Shown: positions 1 through 8,662, counted from the stretch's first letter. The stretch is DNA of 64,000 bases from Shinella sp. CPCC 101442 (GCF_024704725.1 NZ_JALIQS010000008.1:154412-218411); one strand, 5' to 3'. Translations and numbers: made by a program. Notes: generated by a model not told the origin, from the sequence alone.

Positions 1-1
1 C

Positions 2-337
2 ACTTATGAAACGCGTTGGGTGCTGGAGGGCGCGGCTGGAGGCGCCGCGTTGGGCGCGACGGTGACGATCCGCATCTCAAACAACGATGCGCAATCGCAT
101 GCCCAAGTGCCTGTCGGCGCACTTCTGGACGACGGGACCCGCACCGGCGTCTGGGTGATCGACACAAAAGCGTCGAGTGTCCACTTCCGTGACGTAAAAA
201 TCGAGCGGCTGGGTGAAGAAAACGCGATCGTCTCCGGCGTGAAGAGCGGTGAAGCGGTCGTCGCACTCGGGGCGCATCTTCTGACCAACGGCGCAACCGT
301 CCGAATTTTGAACGGTAAAGCAGAGGGGGCGAACTAA
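2..337 (+). CDS. RND efflux periplasmic adaptor subunit, C-terminal part (runs off the left edge)
   Basis: This is the last ~111 residues of a membrane-fusion (HlyD/AcrA-type) adaptor; the gene begins outside the window and the frame is open from base 2. The adaptor links the inner-membrane RND permease to an outer-membrane channel in a tripartite efflux pump. The visible part has the short beta-rich pattern of the adaptor C-terminus, with VPVGALLDDG followed by VWVID and a closing segment ending in NGATVRILNG. The stop codon overlaps the start of the next gene by one base (TAATG), so the two are translationally coupled, as usual for adaptor-permease pairs. The substrate cannot be told from this fragment. 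The family call rests on the sequence pattern plus the immediate RND permease neighbour. Confidence 0.85.
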   Translation, partial: TYETRWVLEGAAGGAALGATVTIRISNNDAQSHAQVPVGALLDDGTRTGVWVIDTKASSVHFRDVKIERLGEENAIVSGVKSGEAVVALGAHLLTNGATVRILNGKAEGAN

Positions 338-3300
338 TGATGCTGAATCTCTCGGCCCTTGCCGTCCGCGAGCGAGCTGTCACCCTGTTCTTCATCGTGC
401 TTCTGGCTGCGGCCGGTATCTACGCCTTCGTTAAGCTGGGGCGCGCCGAGGATCCATCGTTCACCATCAAGACCTTGACCGTCACAGCCGTCTGGCCGGG
501 CGCCACCGCTCGCGAGATGCAGGATCTCGTCGCCGAACCGCTCGAGAAACGCATTCAGGAACTCACCTGGTATGACCGCGTCGAAACGATGACGCGTCCG
601 GGTTACGCCTACCTGACCGTGACCCTCAAAGACAGCACGCCGCCAAGCGCCGTTGAAGAGGAATTCTATCAGGCACGAAAGAAGCTGGGGGACGAGACGC
701 GGAACCTTCCGCCCGGTGTGTTCGGGCCATTCGTCAACGACGAATACTCTGATGTCAGTTTCGGTCTTTACGCCCTGAAAGCCAAGGGTATGCCGATGCG
801 CGACCTCGTGCGCCAGGCGGAAACGATCCGCCAGGACCTGCTGCACGTTCCCGGTATCAAGAAGATCAACATTCTCGGCGAACGGCCGGAGCAGATTTTT
901 GTCGAGTTCTCCTTTTCTAAACTCGCGACGCTCGGCATTTCCGCGCAAGACATTGCATCCGCGCTTCAGAAGCAGAACACCGTCACCCCGGCAGGCTCGA
1001 TCGACACACGCGGACCTCAGGTCTTCATTCGTTTCGACGGCGCCTACGACAATATCCAATCGATCGCCGATACCCCGATTGTCGCCGGCGGCCGTACCCT
1101 CAGGCTGTCGGATTTCGCCGAAATTCGCCGCGGCTACCAGGATCCGGCAACGTACATCATTCGCCATGAGGGCGAGCCGGCAATCATGCTGGGTGCCGTC
1201 ATGCAGCAGGGTTGGAATGGTCTCGAACTGGGCAAAGCTCTTGAGGCGCGTTCCGCCGAAATCGCACAGAAACTGCCGCTCGGCATGACACTTGCGAAAG
1301 TCAGCGATCAGGCCGTCAACATCGATGCAGCGGTCGGCGAGTTCATGCTCAAGTTTGCCATGGCGCTTGGCGTCGTGCTCTTCGTGAGCCTTGTCGCTCT
1401 GGGCTGGCGCGTCGGCATCGTCGTGGCGCTCGCCGTCCCGCTGACGCTCGCCGTCGTCTTTCTCATCATGCTCGAGACGGGACGGTTCTTCGATCGCATC
1501 ACGCTCGGAGCGCTGATCCTGGCACTCGGCCTGCTGGTCGACGATGCCATTATCGCGATCGAAGTGATGGTGGTGAAGATGGAAGAAGGCATGGACCGCA
1601 TAAAGGCTGCAGCCTATGCTTGGAGCCATACCGCAGCACCTATGCTTTCAGGCACTCTTGTGACGATCGTCGGCCTGATGCCGGTAGGCTTTGCCAAATC
1701 CGCTGCGGGCGAATACGCTGGAAACATCTTCTGGGTGGTCGGCTTTGCCTTGATCGTATCCTGGATCGTCGCGGTGATCTTCACGCCCTATCTCGGTGTG
1801 AAAATGCTCCCCGACATCAAACCGGTCAGCGGTGGTCATGCGGCCATCTACGGGACGCCCAACTACGAGCGGCTGCGTTCGGCTATCAAGTTCGCCGTGC
1901 GCCACAAATTCGTGACCTGCTCCGTTGTCGTCATCGTCATGGCCATCTCCGTCGTTGGAATGGGCGGTGTAAAACAGCAGTTCTTTCCGACATCGGACCG
2001 TCCCGAGGTTTTGGTCGAAGTGCGTCTGCCGGAAGGCACGAGCATCGAAACCACGACGGCCACCGTAGCCAAGGTCGAACGCTGGCTCCAGGAGCAGCCC
2101 GAAACTAAGATCGTCACTAGCTATATCGGACAAGGTGCGCCGCGCTTCTTCTTTGCCATGTCACCCGAACTGCCGGATCCGGCCTTCGCCAAGATCGTCG
2201 CACTCACGCCGGATGCCGAAGGGCGTGAAGCGCTCAAGCATCGCCTGCGCGCCGCCATATCCGATGGTCTTGCGCCTGAAGCCTTCGTCCGTGTCACACA
2301 ACTCGTCTTCGGACCGTTTACACCGTTTCCCGTCGAGTTCCGTGTGATGGGACCTGATCCGGACAAGCTTTATCAGATCTCTGAAGAAGCCATGTCTATC
2401 ATGAAGACGGTTCCGGATGTCCGCCAGGTCAATCGTGACTGGGGCAATCGTACTCCCGTGCTGCGTTTCGTCCCGGATCAAGAACGCCTCAACCTTATCG
2501 GGCTTTCTCCGGCCGAGGCCGCACAGCAGCTGCAGCTTCTGTTGACAGGGGTTCCGATTACGCAGGTTCGCGAGAACATTCGCAACGTGCCTGTGGTTGC
2601 TCGCAGCGCCGGAGAAAACCGCCTCGATCCTTCGAGGCTTGCTGATTTCTCTCTCATGAGCAGGGACGGAAGGGCAATTCCGCTCGACCAGATCGGCCAC
2701 TCCGAAATTCGCTTTGAGGAGCCGATCATGAAGCGTCGTGATCGCACACCGGTCATCACCGTCCGGTCGGATATAAACGAAGCGACGCAGCCGCCTGAGG
2801 TCTCTCAAGCGGTGATGGAGGCCCTGCAGCCGCTGATCGCATCGCTGCCTTTCGGCTATCGCATCGAAATGGGCGGCAACATCGAAGAATCACTCAAGGC
2901 GAACGTTGCACTTGTCCAGGTGTTTCCGCTGATGATCGCCGCGATGCTGATTGTTATCATCCTTCAGGTGCGCAGCCTCTCTACAATGACCATGGTGATG
3001 CTCACGGCACCGCTCGGCCTCGCCGGTGTTGTGCCGGCTTTGCTCCTCTTCAATCAGCCATTCGGCTTCAATGCCATTCTCGGATTGATCGGACTTGCCG
3101 GTATCCTCATGCGCAACACCCTAATTCTGACCGAGCAGATCAAAGAAAACCAGGCGGCCGGTCTCGACGACTATCACGCAGTAATCGAAGCGACAGTTCA
3201 AAGGACAAGGCCCGTTATCCTGACCGCACTTGCAGCTGTCCTCGCCTTCATCCCGCTGACGCACTCGGTCTTCTGGGGGTCCATGGCCTACACGCTGATC

Positions 3301-3450
3301 GGCGGTACTGCCGTCGGCACGCTGATGATCCTGCTGTTCCTCCCTGCGCTCTATGCGGCCTGGTTCAGGATCAAGCCGACGGAAGACATAGCGCATCCGG
3401 TCCATGCGAACGACGAGCCGGAACTGCCACTGAAAATGGCGGCGGAGTGA
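337..3450 (+). CDS. RND multidrug efflux permease (AcrB/HAE1 family)
   Basis: This 1037-residue inner-membrane proton/drug antiporter has the normal family length. It begins with a typical cytoplasmic start and first membrane helix (residues ~10-30), then a large periplasmic loop with the family segment VWPGATAREMQDLVAEPLE. A membrane block around 335-490 includes LVDDAIIAIE, where the paired aspartates of the proton relay in TM4 are visible. A second periplasmic loop and a C-terminal membrane block (~865-1015) follow. It exports substrates from the periplasm or inner membrane with the adaptor encoded just upstream. The start overlaps the adaptor stop, and its own stop overlaps the TetR start, so all three form one transcript. 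The drug specificity is unknown. This member is closer to the short alphaproteobacterial HAE1 types than to E. coli AcrB. Confidence 0.95.
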   Translation: MMLNLSALAVRERAVTLFFIVLLAAAGIYAFVKLGRAEDPSFTIKTLTVTAVWPGATAREMQDLVAEPLEKRIQELTWYDRVETMTRPGYAYLTVTLKDSTPPSAVEEEFYQARKKLGDETRNLPPGVFGPFVNDEYSDVSFGLYALKAKGMPMRDLVRQAETIRQDLLHVPGIKKINILGERPEQIFVEFSFSKLATLGISAQDIASALQKQNTVTPAGSIDTRGPQVFIRFDGAYDNIQSIADTPIVAGGRTLRLSDFAEIRRGYQDPATYIIRHEGEPAIMLGAVMQQGWNGLELGKALEARSAEIAQKLPLGMTLAKVSDQAVNIDAAVGEFMLKFAMALGVVLFVSLVALGWRVGIVVALAVPLTLAVVFLIMLETGRFFDRITLGALILALGLLVDDAIIAIEVMVVKMEEGMDRIKAAAYAWSHTAAPMLSGTLVTIVGLMPVGFAKSAAGEYAGNIFWVVGFALIVSWIVAVIFTPYLGVKMLPDIKPVSGGHAAIYGTPNYERLRSAIKFAVRHKFVTCSVVVIVMAISVVGMGGVKQQFFPTSDRPEVLVEVRLPEGTSIETTTATVAKVERWLQEQPETKIVTSYIGQGAPRFFFAMSPELPDPAFAKIVALTPDAEGREALKHRLRAAISDGLAPEAFVRVTQLVFGPFTPFPVEFRVMGPDPDKLYQISEEAMSIMKTVPDVRQVNRDWGNRTPVLRFVPDQERLNLIGLSPAEAAQQLQLLLTGVPITQVRENIRNVPVVARSAGENRLDPSRLADFSLMSRDGRAIPLDQIGHSEIRFEEPIMKRRDRTPVITVRSDINEATQPPEVSQAVMEALQPLIASLPFGYRIEMGGNIEESLKANVALVQVFPLMIAAMLIVIILQVRSLSTMTMVMLTAPLGLAGVVPALLLFNQPFGFNAILGLIGLAGILMRNTLILTEQIKENQAAGLDDYHAVIEATVQRTRPVILTALAAVLAFIPLTHSVFWGSMAYTLIGGTAVGTLMILLFLPALYAAWFRIKPTEDIAHPVHANDEPELPLKMAAE

Positions 3451-3818
3451 TGCCGATGATTTTGGATACAAGTTCCGCTGCAAGGTCTCTCCGAAGGGCG
3501 ACTGATGAGCGGTTGCTGGAGACGGAAACGTCCGTCTCCGACCGGGAACGTATCGTGGATGTTGGCGAAAGGCTCATTCGCCATTTCGGTCATCGCAAGA
3601 CGACGGTGGCCGACATCGCCTCGGATCTGCGAACAAGCCGAGCCAACCTCTACCGCTTCTTCCCGACGAAGGACGCAATCGATCAGGATGTGTGCGCTCG
3701 GGTGGTCGACAGGGCACTCGAAGCCGTGCGTGTGGTCGCGACCGGTGAGGAAACAGCAGTTGCCCGTCTCGCCACGTTGGTCGAACAACTGCACCGGCAA
3801 ACAGTGGTACGGGCGAAG
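3450..3818 (+). pseudogene. TetR-family regulator of the efflux operon, 3' half lost to an insertion sequence
   Basis: The N-terminal ~120 residues form a TetR DNA-binding domain: RIVDVGERLIRHFGHRKTTV followed by ADIASDLRTSRANLYRFFPTKDAI is the canonical helix-turn-helix with the NLYRFF recognition helix. The ATG at 3450 overlaps the permease stop (TGATG) and has GGCGGAG before it. After residue ~123 the reading frame enters the left inverted repeat of the IS481-type element and continues only to a chance stop at 3953, so the ligand-binding domain is missing. Such regulators usually repress the adjacent pump. Loss of the sensor domain would be expected to derepress it or leave a DNA-binding stub; that is inference. 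No matching 3' half was recognised beyond the element. Confidence 0.8.
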
Positions 3819-4834
3819 TGTTTGATCCCGGATTTTGATGGTGCAATGCTTTCGCCTGAATGGAGGGATGCGCTATGGGCCAGATTCACCACGGGAGCGC
3901 CACGACGACAGCGGCGGTCCGTCGAGCGATACAACATAGTCAAGAGAGTCTGAGGGCTCTGGCGCAGCGCTACGGGATCAACCAGAAGACTGTCGCGAAG
4001 TGGAAGAAGCGCACTTCGGTCGCCGATCTGCCGACCGGGCTAACTGAACCGAAGTCGACGGTTCTGTCGGCCGAAGATGAAGCAATCACCGTCGCCTTCC
4101 GACGCCATACGCTGCTACCGCTCGATGACTGCCTCTACGCTTTACAGGCGAGGATGGCGCATTTGACGCGCTCGTCTCTGCATCGATGCCTTCAGCGTCA
4201 CGGCATCAGTCGATTGACGGAGATCGAGGGCGACAAAGAGCCGAAGAAAAGGTTCAAGTCCTACCCTATCGGCTTCTTCCATATCGACATTGCCGAGGTT
4301 CAGACCGCAGAGGGCAAGCTCTACCTGTTCGTGGCCATTGATCGGACAAGCAAATTCGCGTCGTGCAACTGGTGGAGAGCGCTAACAGGGTGACAGCTTC
4401 GGCTTTCCTCGTTGCCCTGATCGCCACCGTTCCCCACAAAATTCACACGATCCTGACCGACAACGGCATCCAGTTCCGCTTTCCACCGCGCTACGCCAAT
4501 GGCCCGACAGCCCGCTACATCACGCATATGTTCGCCATGCGCTGCCGGGAGAACGGCATCGAGCACCGCTTCACCAAGATCAATCATCCCTGGACCAATG
4601 GGCAGGTGGAACGGATGAACCGGACCATGAAGGACGCCACCGTCAAACGCTATTACTACGACAGCCGCGAACAGCTCGAACGCCACCTCCAGGACTTTAT
4701 CTCAGCCTACAATTTCGGCAGGCGTCTGAAGACCCTGAAGGGGCTCACCCTATACGAGTTCATCTGCAGACGCTGGACTTCAGAGCAGGAGCGATTCATC
4801 CTCGATCCAATCCACCAAATGCCGGGACTGAACA
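3819..4834 (+). mobile_element. IS481-type insertion sequence, inactive
   Basis: The element is about 1016 bp, bounded by imperfect inverted repeats. The left end reads TGTTTGATCCCGGATTTTGA; the right end on the other strand reads TGTTCAGTCCCGGCATTTGG, about 15 of 20 matching. It carries one transposase gene broken by a frameshift. The flanks do not show a convincing target-site duplication (bases before 3819 end ..GGGCGAAG; bases after 4834 begin CCTAGTGG), and the TetR gene it enters does not resume afterwards. This suggests an adjacent deletion or recombination after insertion. The 230 bp to the right (4840-5067) contains no gene I can recognise. Confidence 0.75.
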
Positions 4835-4839
4835 CCTAG
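3875..4839 (+). pseudogene. IS481-family transposase, frameshifted
   Basis: The first half (from ATG 3875, MGQIHHGSATTT) has the N-terminal helix-turn-helix with RYGINQKTVAKWKKR and the start of the DDE integrase core with YPIGFFHIDIAEVQ. The second half continues in another frame from about 4362 with ILTDNGIQF, NHPWTNGQVERMNR and the family C-terminus ending IHQMPGLNT. First Asp (HIDIAE), second Asp (LTDNG) and Glu (QVERMN) are all present, but the frame breaks at KFA|VQLVE near 4360, most simply by one lost base. Intact relatives of this family are single ORFs of ~320 residues, so this reads as decay rather than programmed frameshifting. Confidence 0.85.
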
Positions 4840-5067
4840 TGGAGACTTCGTTGCAATACGGGCTCGGTGATGGACGAGCCTGGCCCGCATATCGGTGTTC
4901 AGCGGCGCTGAACGTTCCTGCCCTCCAGCAAGACGAGCCTCCGGAATAAAGCCGCGCGGTTCGGTCTCGATCCGATAGAGTTCAACGCAGGACGGCGGCG
5001 CTGTTGCCGACCTGCCCATGCACGACCTGGCTCTGGATCGAGGTCGTCGTGGGCATTGTCCCGCCTG

Positions 5068-6300
5068 TCACTTCGCGGCTCCCTCGCTGACGGTCAGGTC
5101 GGTGCGCGCGCGGCGCGGCAGACGACCGTTGAGGACGAGATAGGCAACGAGGCCGATCAGCAGTCCCCAGAACGCCCCGCCGATGCCGAGCAGTTTGATG
5201 TTGGCGGCCGACGCGAGGAAGGTGATGAGCGCTGCCTCGCGGGAGGTTGAGTCGGCCATGGCTCCGGCAAGGCTGCCGCCGATGGTGCCAAGGAGCGCGA
5301 GACCGGCGAGCGTGGTGATGAAGGTCGCCGGAAACGCCATGAAGACGGCGGCCAGTGTCACGCCGAACACACCGACCAGGACATAGAAGCAACCTGCCGC
5401 GATGCCGGCGATCCAACGCTTCGACGGGTCCTCATGCGCTTCCTTGCCCGTGGCGATCGCGGCCGTGATCGCCGCGATGTTGAAGGCATGGGAGCCGAAT
5501 GGGGCCATGATGAGCGAGCCGAGCCCCGTCACGGTCACGATGGGATTGGCGCTGGTCTTGAACCCATCGTTCCGCAGGACCAGCATTCCCGGCATATATT
5601 GGCCGGTCAGCGTTATCAGAAACAGCGGCAGAGCGACCGAGAGGAGCGCGTTCAGCGAGAATGCCGGCATTGTGAAGACCGGCGCTGCAAATTCCAGCTT
5701 CAGGCCGGACAGACCAACGCGACCTTCCGTCAGCAGGAAGGCCAGCCCGAGAACCAGAATGCCGACCACGGCGTACCGGGCGGAGAACCGTTTCAACGCG
5801 ACGTAGGCGACGATCAGCGAGCCGACCAGGAACGGATCGACGCTCGCACCGCCGAAGGCCCCGATGCCGAATTGCAGCAGAATGCCAGCCAGCAAGCCCG
5901 AGGCAATACCTGGCGGGATAAGGCGGATGACCCTCTCGAAATAGCCGGAAAGCCCAAGCGCGACGAAAGCCGCCGCCGAGATCATGTAGGCGCCGACCGC
6001 CTCTGCATAGGGCGTCGTCGCAAACGCGGTGACCAGAAACGCCGCCGCCGGCGTTGACCATGCCGTAATGATTGGTTCGCGATAGCGCATGCTCAGGAAT
6101 AGTCCCGTCAATCCTACGCCGATAGAAACTGACCAGACCCAGGATGCCGTGAGTTCCGGGCTTAGCCCTGCGATCTTCGCCGCCTGAAAGACCAGAATGA
6201 AAGTGCCGCCATAGTTGACGATGACGGAGATCAGGCCCGCGATAACTGGGTGTGGCAGATCGTTGAGGCGGATGGGTGAACGCGAGGAACGGGACGACAT
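5068..6300 (-). CDS. benE: Benzoate/H+ symporter family transporter (BenE-like)
   Basis: A ~410-residue, very hydrophobic inner-membrane protein with about 11-12 predicted membrane segments. It has the BenE pattern: a start near LNDLPHPVIAGLISVIVNYG, the segment ITAWSTPAAAFLV, a conserved GLGSLIMAPFGSHAFNIAAI region and SREAALITFL near the end. BenE proteins import benzoate and possibly related carboxylates with protons; the true substrate here is unknown because no benzoate ring-degradation genes are nearby. The ATG at 6300 (MSSRSSRSP) is preferred over an in-frame ATG 14 codons upstream, which would place the start inside the likely promoter. It is transcribed divergently from the MocR-type regulator, the usual arrangement for a regulator controlling its neighbour. 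Confidence 0.9.
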   Translation of the reverse strand: MSSRSSRSPIRLNDLPHPVIAGLISVIVNYGGTFILVFQAAKIAGLSPELTASWVWSVSIGVGLTGLFLSMRYREPIITAWSTPAAAFLVTAFATTPYAEAVGAYMISAAAFVALGLSGYFERVIRLIPPGIASGLLAGILLQFGIGAFGGASVDPFLVGSLIVAYVALKRFSARYAVVGILVLGLAFLLTEGRVGLSGLKLEFAAPVFTMPAFSLNALLSVALPLFLITLTGQYMPGMLVLRNDGFKTSANPIVTVTGLGSLIMAPFGSHAFNIAAITAAIATGKEAHEDPSKRWIAGIAAGCFYVLVGVFGVTLAAVFMAFPATFITTLAGLALLGTIGGSLAGAMADSTSREAALITFLASAANIKLLGIGGAFWGLLIGLVAYLVLNGRLPRRARTDLTVSEGAAK

Positions 6301-6367
6301 AATCCTGAGAAGTCTCCAGTAGATAGGGTGCGCGGCAAACAAGGCGCATTGACATTTAGCCAGTTAA

Positions 6368-6406
6368 TGGCCTGATGAGCCCATCCACTTTCCTCATTAG
6401 GTCCAG
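6368..6406. promoter_or_regulatory. Probable MocR-type operator between the transporter and regulator genes
   Basis: The divergent intergenic region contains an imperfect inverted repeat, TGGCCTGATGAG (6368-6379) and CTCATTAGGTCCA (6393-6405). The right arm includes TTAGGTCCAG, the reverse complement of CTGGACCTAA, which matches the CTGGACYTAA half-site described for MocR-family regulators such as TauR. It lies directly upstream of the MocR-type gene, so autoregulation and control of the transporter are plausible. Confidence 0.45.
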
Positions 6407-6411
6407 ACCAT

Positions 6412-7902
6412 TTGTTCAAGCATTCCCAACTCGAATCCGTGAAAGCATGGGTTGTCCATCCGGCCCATGCGGCGATGCCGCTTCACGCACGGATTCAGCG
6501 CGCGATCCGCCAACTGATCGTCGACGGCGCACTCGGGCCGGGCAAGCCGCTGCCGGCCTCACGCGCGCTCGCCAAATCGCTGGGGGTGTCGCGCGATACG
6601 ATCGAAGCTTCCTATGCCCAGCTTCACGCCGAAGGCTTCATCGACCGCCGGGTCGGCAGCGGCAGCTTCGTTTCGGAGATCACAGAGTTCACGCCCGGTC
6701 GCCGTCTGACCCCGCGGGACACGCTCTTGCGCAACCATCCCCCCAACCTCAGCAAGCGGGGAGCCGCCATTTCCCGCAGCGGCGGCGTTCGCGAGGTGCT
6801 TTCACCGCGGCCGTTCGCCCATGGCGTGCCGGAAACGCGCACGTTTCCGCTTCAGCTCTGGGAACGTCTGGAACGGCAGGTTCGCAAAGAGGTAGGCGCG
6901 CAGACTCTGCTTCATGGCGATCCGCAGGGAACCGAGCCGCTTCGCCGCGCCATTGCCGACTATGTGAACCTCGAACGCGGCGCACGCGCCACGGCTGACC
7001 GGGTATTGGTGCTGACCAGTTCGCAGCAGGCCATGTCGCTGTGCGCGAACATGCTGCTCGATCCCGGGGATCGGATATTCATAGAAGATCCGGCCTATTA
7101 TGGTGCGCGCAAGGCTTTCGATGCGGCGGGTCTGGACTGCGTTCCGATTCGTGTCGACCGACAGGGGCTCATCATCGAGCAGATCATGGCTGAGCCGCAC
7201 ATGGCTAAGGCGGTCTTCCTGACACCCTCCCATCAGTTCCCGACCGGCTCGACGCTGGCGCTGGATCGCCGCCTGGCGCTGATCGAATGGGCCGCACGGA
7301 ATCGGGCGTGGATCATCGAAGACGACTATGACAGTGAATTCCATTACACAGGCAAGCCAATGGCCTGCGTGCAAGGTCTCGATCCGCACGACCGAACAAT
7401 CTACATCGGCACCTTCAGCAAATCGCTCTTTCCGGGTTTGCGGATTGGCTACGTCGTGCTGCCGCCCCAACTCGTGAAGCCGATGACCGTTGCGCGCACG
7501 TTGCTGGATGGCCATACGGCCCCCATGGCGCAGCTGACGCTGGCCCGCTTCATGGAAGGCGGACATTTCGGCGCGTATGTTCGTGCCATGCGCGGCATCT
7601 ATGCGCAGCGGCTTGACGTGCTGGTTTGTCTCGTCCGCAAGCATCTATCGAATTTTGTCGAGCCGCATGTTCCTGTTGGCGGGCTGCAAATGGCCTGTGT
7701 GTTGACCTGTGATCTCTCAGAGCGCATTACCATCGAAGCGGCACGACGGGTTGGGGTCGAGCTTCTCGGCTTGTCGGCGCTGCACGCTGCCGGCGATGCG
7801 AAGGCCGGCTTCCTGATGGGCTTTGCCCCCTACACACCTCTCGAAATCGAGGCGGCGGTCAAGAAGCTGGCGAATGCGCTTCGGGCAGTGATCAAACCAT
7901 AA
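6412..7902 (+). CDS. MocR/PdxR-family transcriptional regulator (GntR helix-turn-helix fused to an aminotransferase fold)
   Basis: A 496-residue one-component regulator. Residues ~20-90 are a GntR-type winged helix (PLHARIQRAIRQLIVDGALG, then PASRALAKSLGVSRDTIEAS). After a linker comes a fold-type I aminotransferase-like domain with the PLP-lysine motif TFSKSLFPGLRIGY and the conserved DDYDSEF segment. The PLP lysine is present, so the domain should bind PLP and respond to an amino compound or aldehyde by forming an adduct. The longest frame starts with TTG at 6412; a GTG at 6439 is an alternative and neither has a strong ribosome site. The family is named after rhizopine MocR, but this gene is 41 kb from the moc cluster and faces the BenE-type gene, so it more likely controls that transporter. 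Confidence 0.9.
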   Translation: MFKHSQLESVKAWVVHPAHAAMPLHARIQRAIRQLIVDGALGPGKPLPASRALAKSLGVSRDTIEASYAQLHAEGFIDRRVGSGSFVSEITEFTPGRRLTPRDTLLRNHPPNLSKRGAAISRSGGVREVLSPRPFAHGVPETRTFPLQLWERLERQVRKEVGAQTLLHGDPQGTEPLRRAIADYVNLERGARATADRVLVLTSSQQAMSLCANMLLDPGDRIFIEDPAYYGARKAFDAAGLDCVPIRVDRQGLIIEQIMAEPHMAKAVFLTPSHQFPTGSTLALDRRLALIEWAARNRAWIIEDDYDSEFHYTGKPMACVQGLDPHDRTIYIGTFSKSLFPGLRIGYVVLPPQLVKPMTVARTLLDGHTAPMAQLTLARFMEGGHFGAYVRAMRGIYAQRLDVLVCLVRKHLSNFVEPHVPVGGLQMACVLTCDLSERITIEAARRVGVELLGLSALHAAGDAKAGFLMGFAPYTPLEIEAAVKKLANALRAVIKP

Positions 7903-8057
7903 ACTGGCCCGGTTCTGCTGCCGGCCCAATGGTCTGGCTGGCTTGTTAAAAGTGGAAGGGAACAGCAGATCAAGCGCATGATAGGGGCTGACGGACAATG
8001 CCGCGCGAAACCTGCGTGGAGAAGAACCAAGCGTTCAGCATTTGAGGGAGATCAGCA

Positions 8058-8330
8058 ATGGGCATATCGAGAGCACCGCACGTGGTTCAAACGATCGAAA
8101 ACTTAGGCGTAAGCGCAGTCGGTTTGTTGGTCGCCGATGATGCCGTTGCCGTTGCGATCGCCAATGAGAAGGCCCGCCAGTGCGATTCCATCGAAATGAT
8201 CGTCTCGGAGAACTTCGTGAGCCAGGCGGTTCGATCTCATCGAAATCGGCCTCGCGGCGCGAGACTATCTGATGGGCAATCGGTTCACGGTGGCGGACGG
8301 GTCAGTTCTCAGTGGCAATCAACAATCAAG
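8058..8330 (+). pseudogene. Chimeric relic: serine hydroxymethyltransferase N-terminus joined to a glutathione S-transferase fragment
   Basis: The first part reads DAVAVAIANEKARQCDSIEM followed by IVSENFVSQAV, which is the N-terminus of glycine/serine hydroxymethyltransferase (family pattern: ..IASENFVS.AV). At about 8226 homology switches frame and family: FDLIEIGLAARDYLMGNRFT followed by VAD is the C-terminal helix region of glutathione S-transferases. Neither fragment can fold alone. The remaining sequence in 7903-8659 holds no other gene. Confidence 0.6.
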
Positions 8331-8449
8331 CTGACCAGGTAAGGTCGTATATTCTCTAGTACCCGCCTGGATGCGATGGGAGCGATGCGTAGCTCGCAGA
8401 ATTCAGATATCTTTCGCTGGAAATGACGTGATGAAATGTCGTTTTTGGT

Positions 8450-8497
8450 CATGCTCATTCCGTTTCTCTCGGCGCCAATGCCGAGGGCGAGCGGGAA
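8450..8497. repeat. Short dispersed repeat, copy 1 (second copy at 31289)
   Basis: About 48 bp beginning CATGCTCATTCCGTTTCTCT and including CAATGCCGAGGGCGAGCGGG. It matches a segment at 31289-31336 with about 85% identity by eye. It contains a small hairpin, CTCGGC-GCCAAT-GCCGAG. Function unknown; possibly the remnant of a mobile-element end. Confidence 0.5.
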
Positions 8498-8607
8498 TAT
8501 GAGGCGAGCTTTAACAAAATATGTTCAAGGTAGGTTGGCGGTCTTTTGATCGCTGCTGCTTAGACCAAAAGATACAGATGGGGTGCTGAGCGATAGATGG
8601 ACTTGCA

Positions 8608-8662
8608 ATAGCTCATTTATGGCAATATCCATGAGCTATAGAAAGGCTGGCTATAGCTCATG
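8608..8662. promoter_or_regulatory. Triple-repeat operator over the ribosome site and start codon of the Fic gene
   Basis: The 9-mer ATAGCTCAT occurs at 8608-8616, inverted at 8631-8639, and again direct at 8653-8661, where it runs into the Fic ATG (8660). The second and third copies extend to a perfect 12-bp inverted repeat (CATGAGCTATAG, 8630-8641, and its complement, 8651-8662) with a 9-nt loop holding the probable ribosome site AAAGG. The layout fits autorepression by the C-terminal helix-turn-helix domain of the encoded protein, or an mRNA hairpin that hides the start. Confidence 0.65.

Noticed and set aside
334..1629. Long open frame on the minus strand opposite the RND permease (and similar long frames opposite other GC-rich genes, such as 14019-17192 and 39234-40292).
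   Set aside because: Low-complexity, charge-biased translations without domains or ribosome sites, directly antisense to strongly supported genes; a normal effect of GC-rich codon use.
4361..4365. Programmed -1 frameshifting in the IS481-type transposase.
   Set aside because: IS481-family transposases are normally single ORFs, and I see no slippery heptamer or downstream structure at the break; simple decay is more likely.
6412..7902. The MocR-family gene as the missing rhizopine regulator of the moc-like cluster.
   Set aside because: It is 41 kb away, divergent from a transporter with a matching operator between them, and a LacI-type regulator is already adjacent to the moc-like genes.
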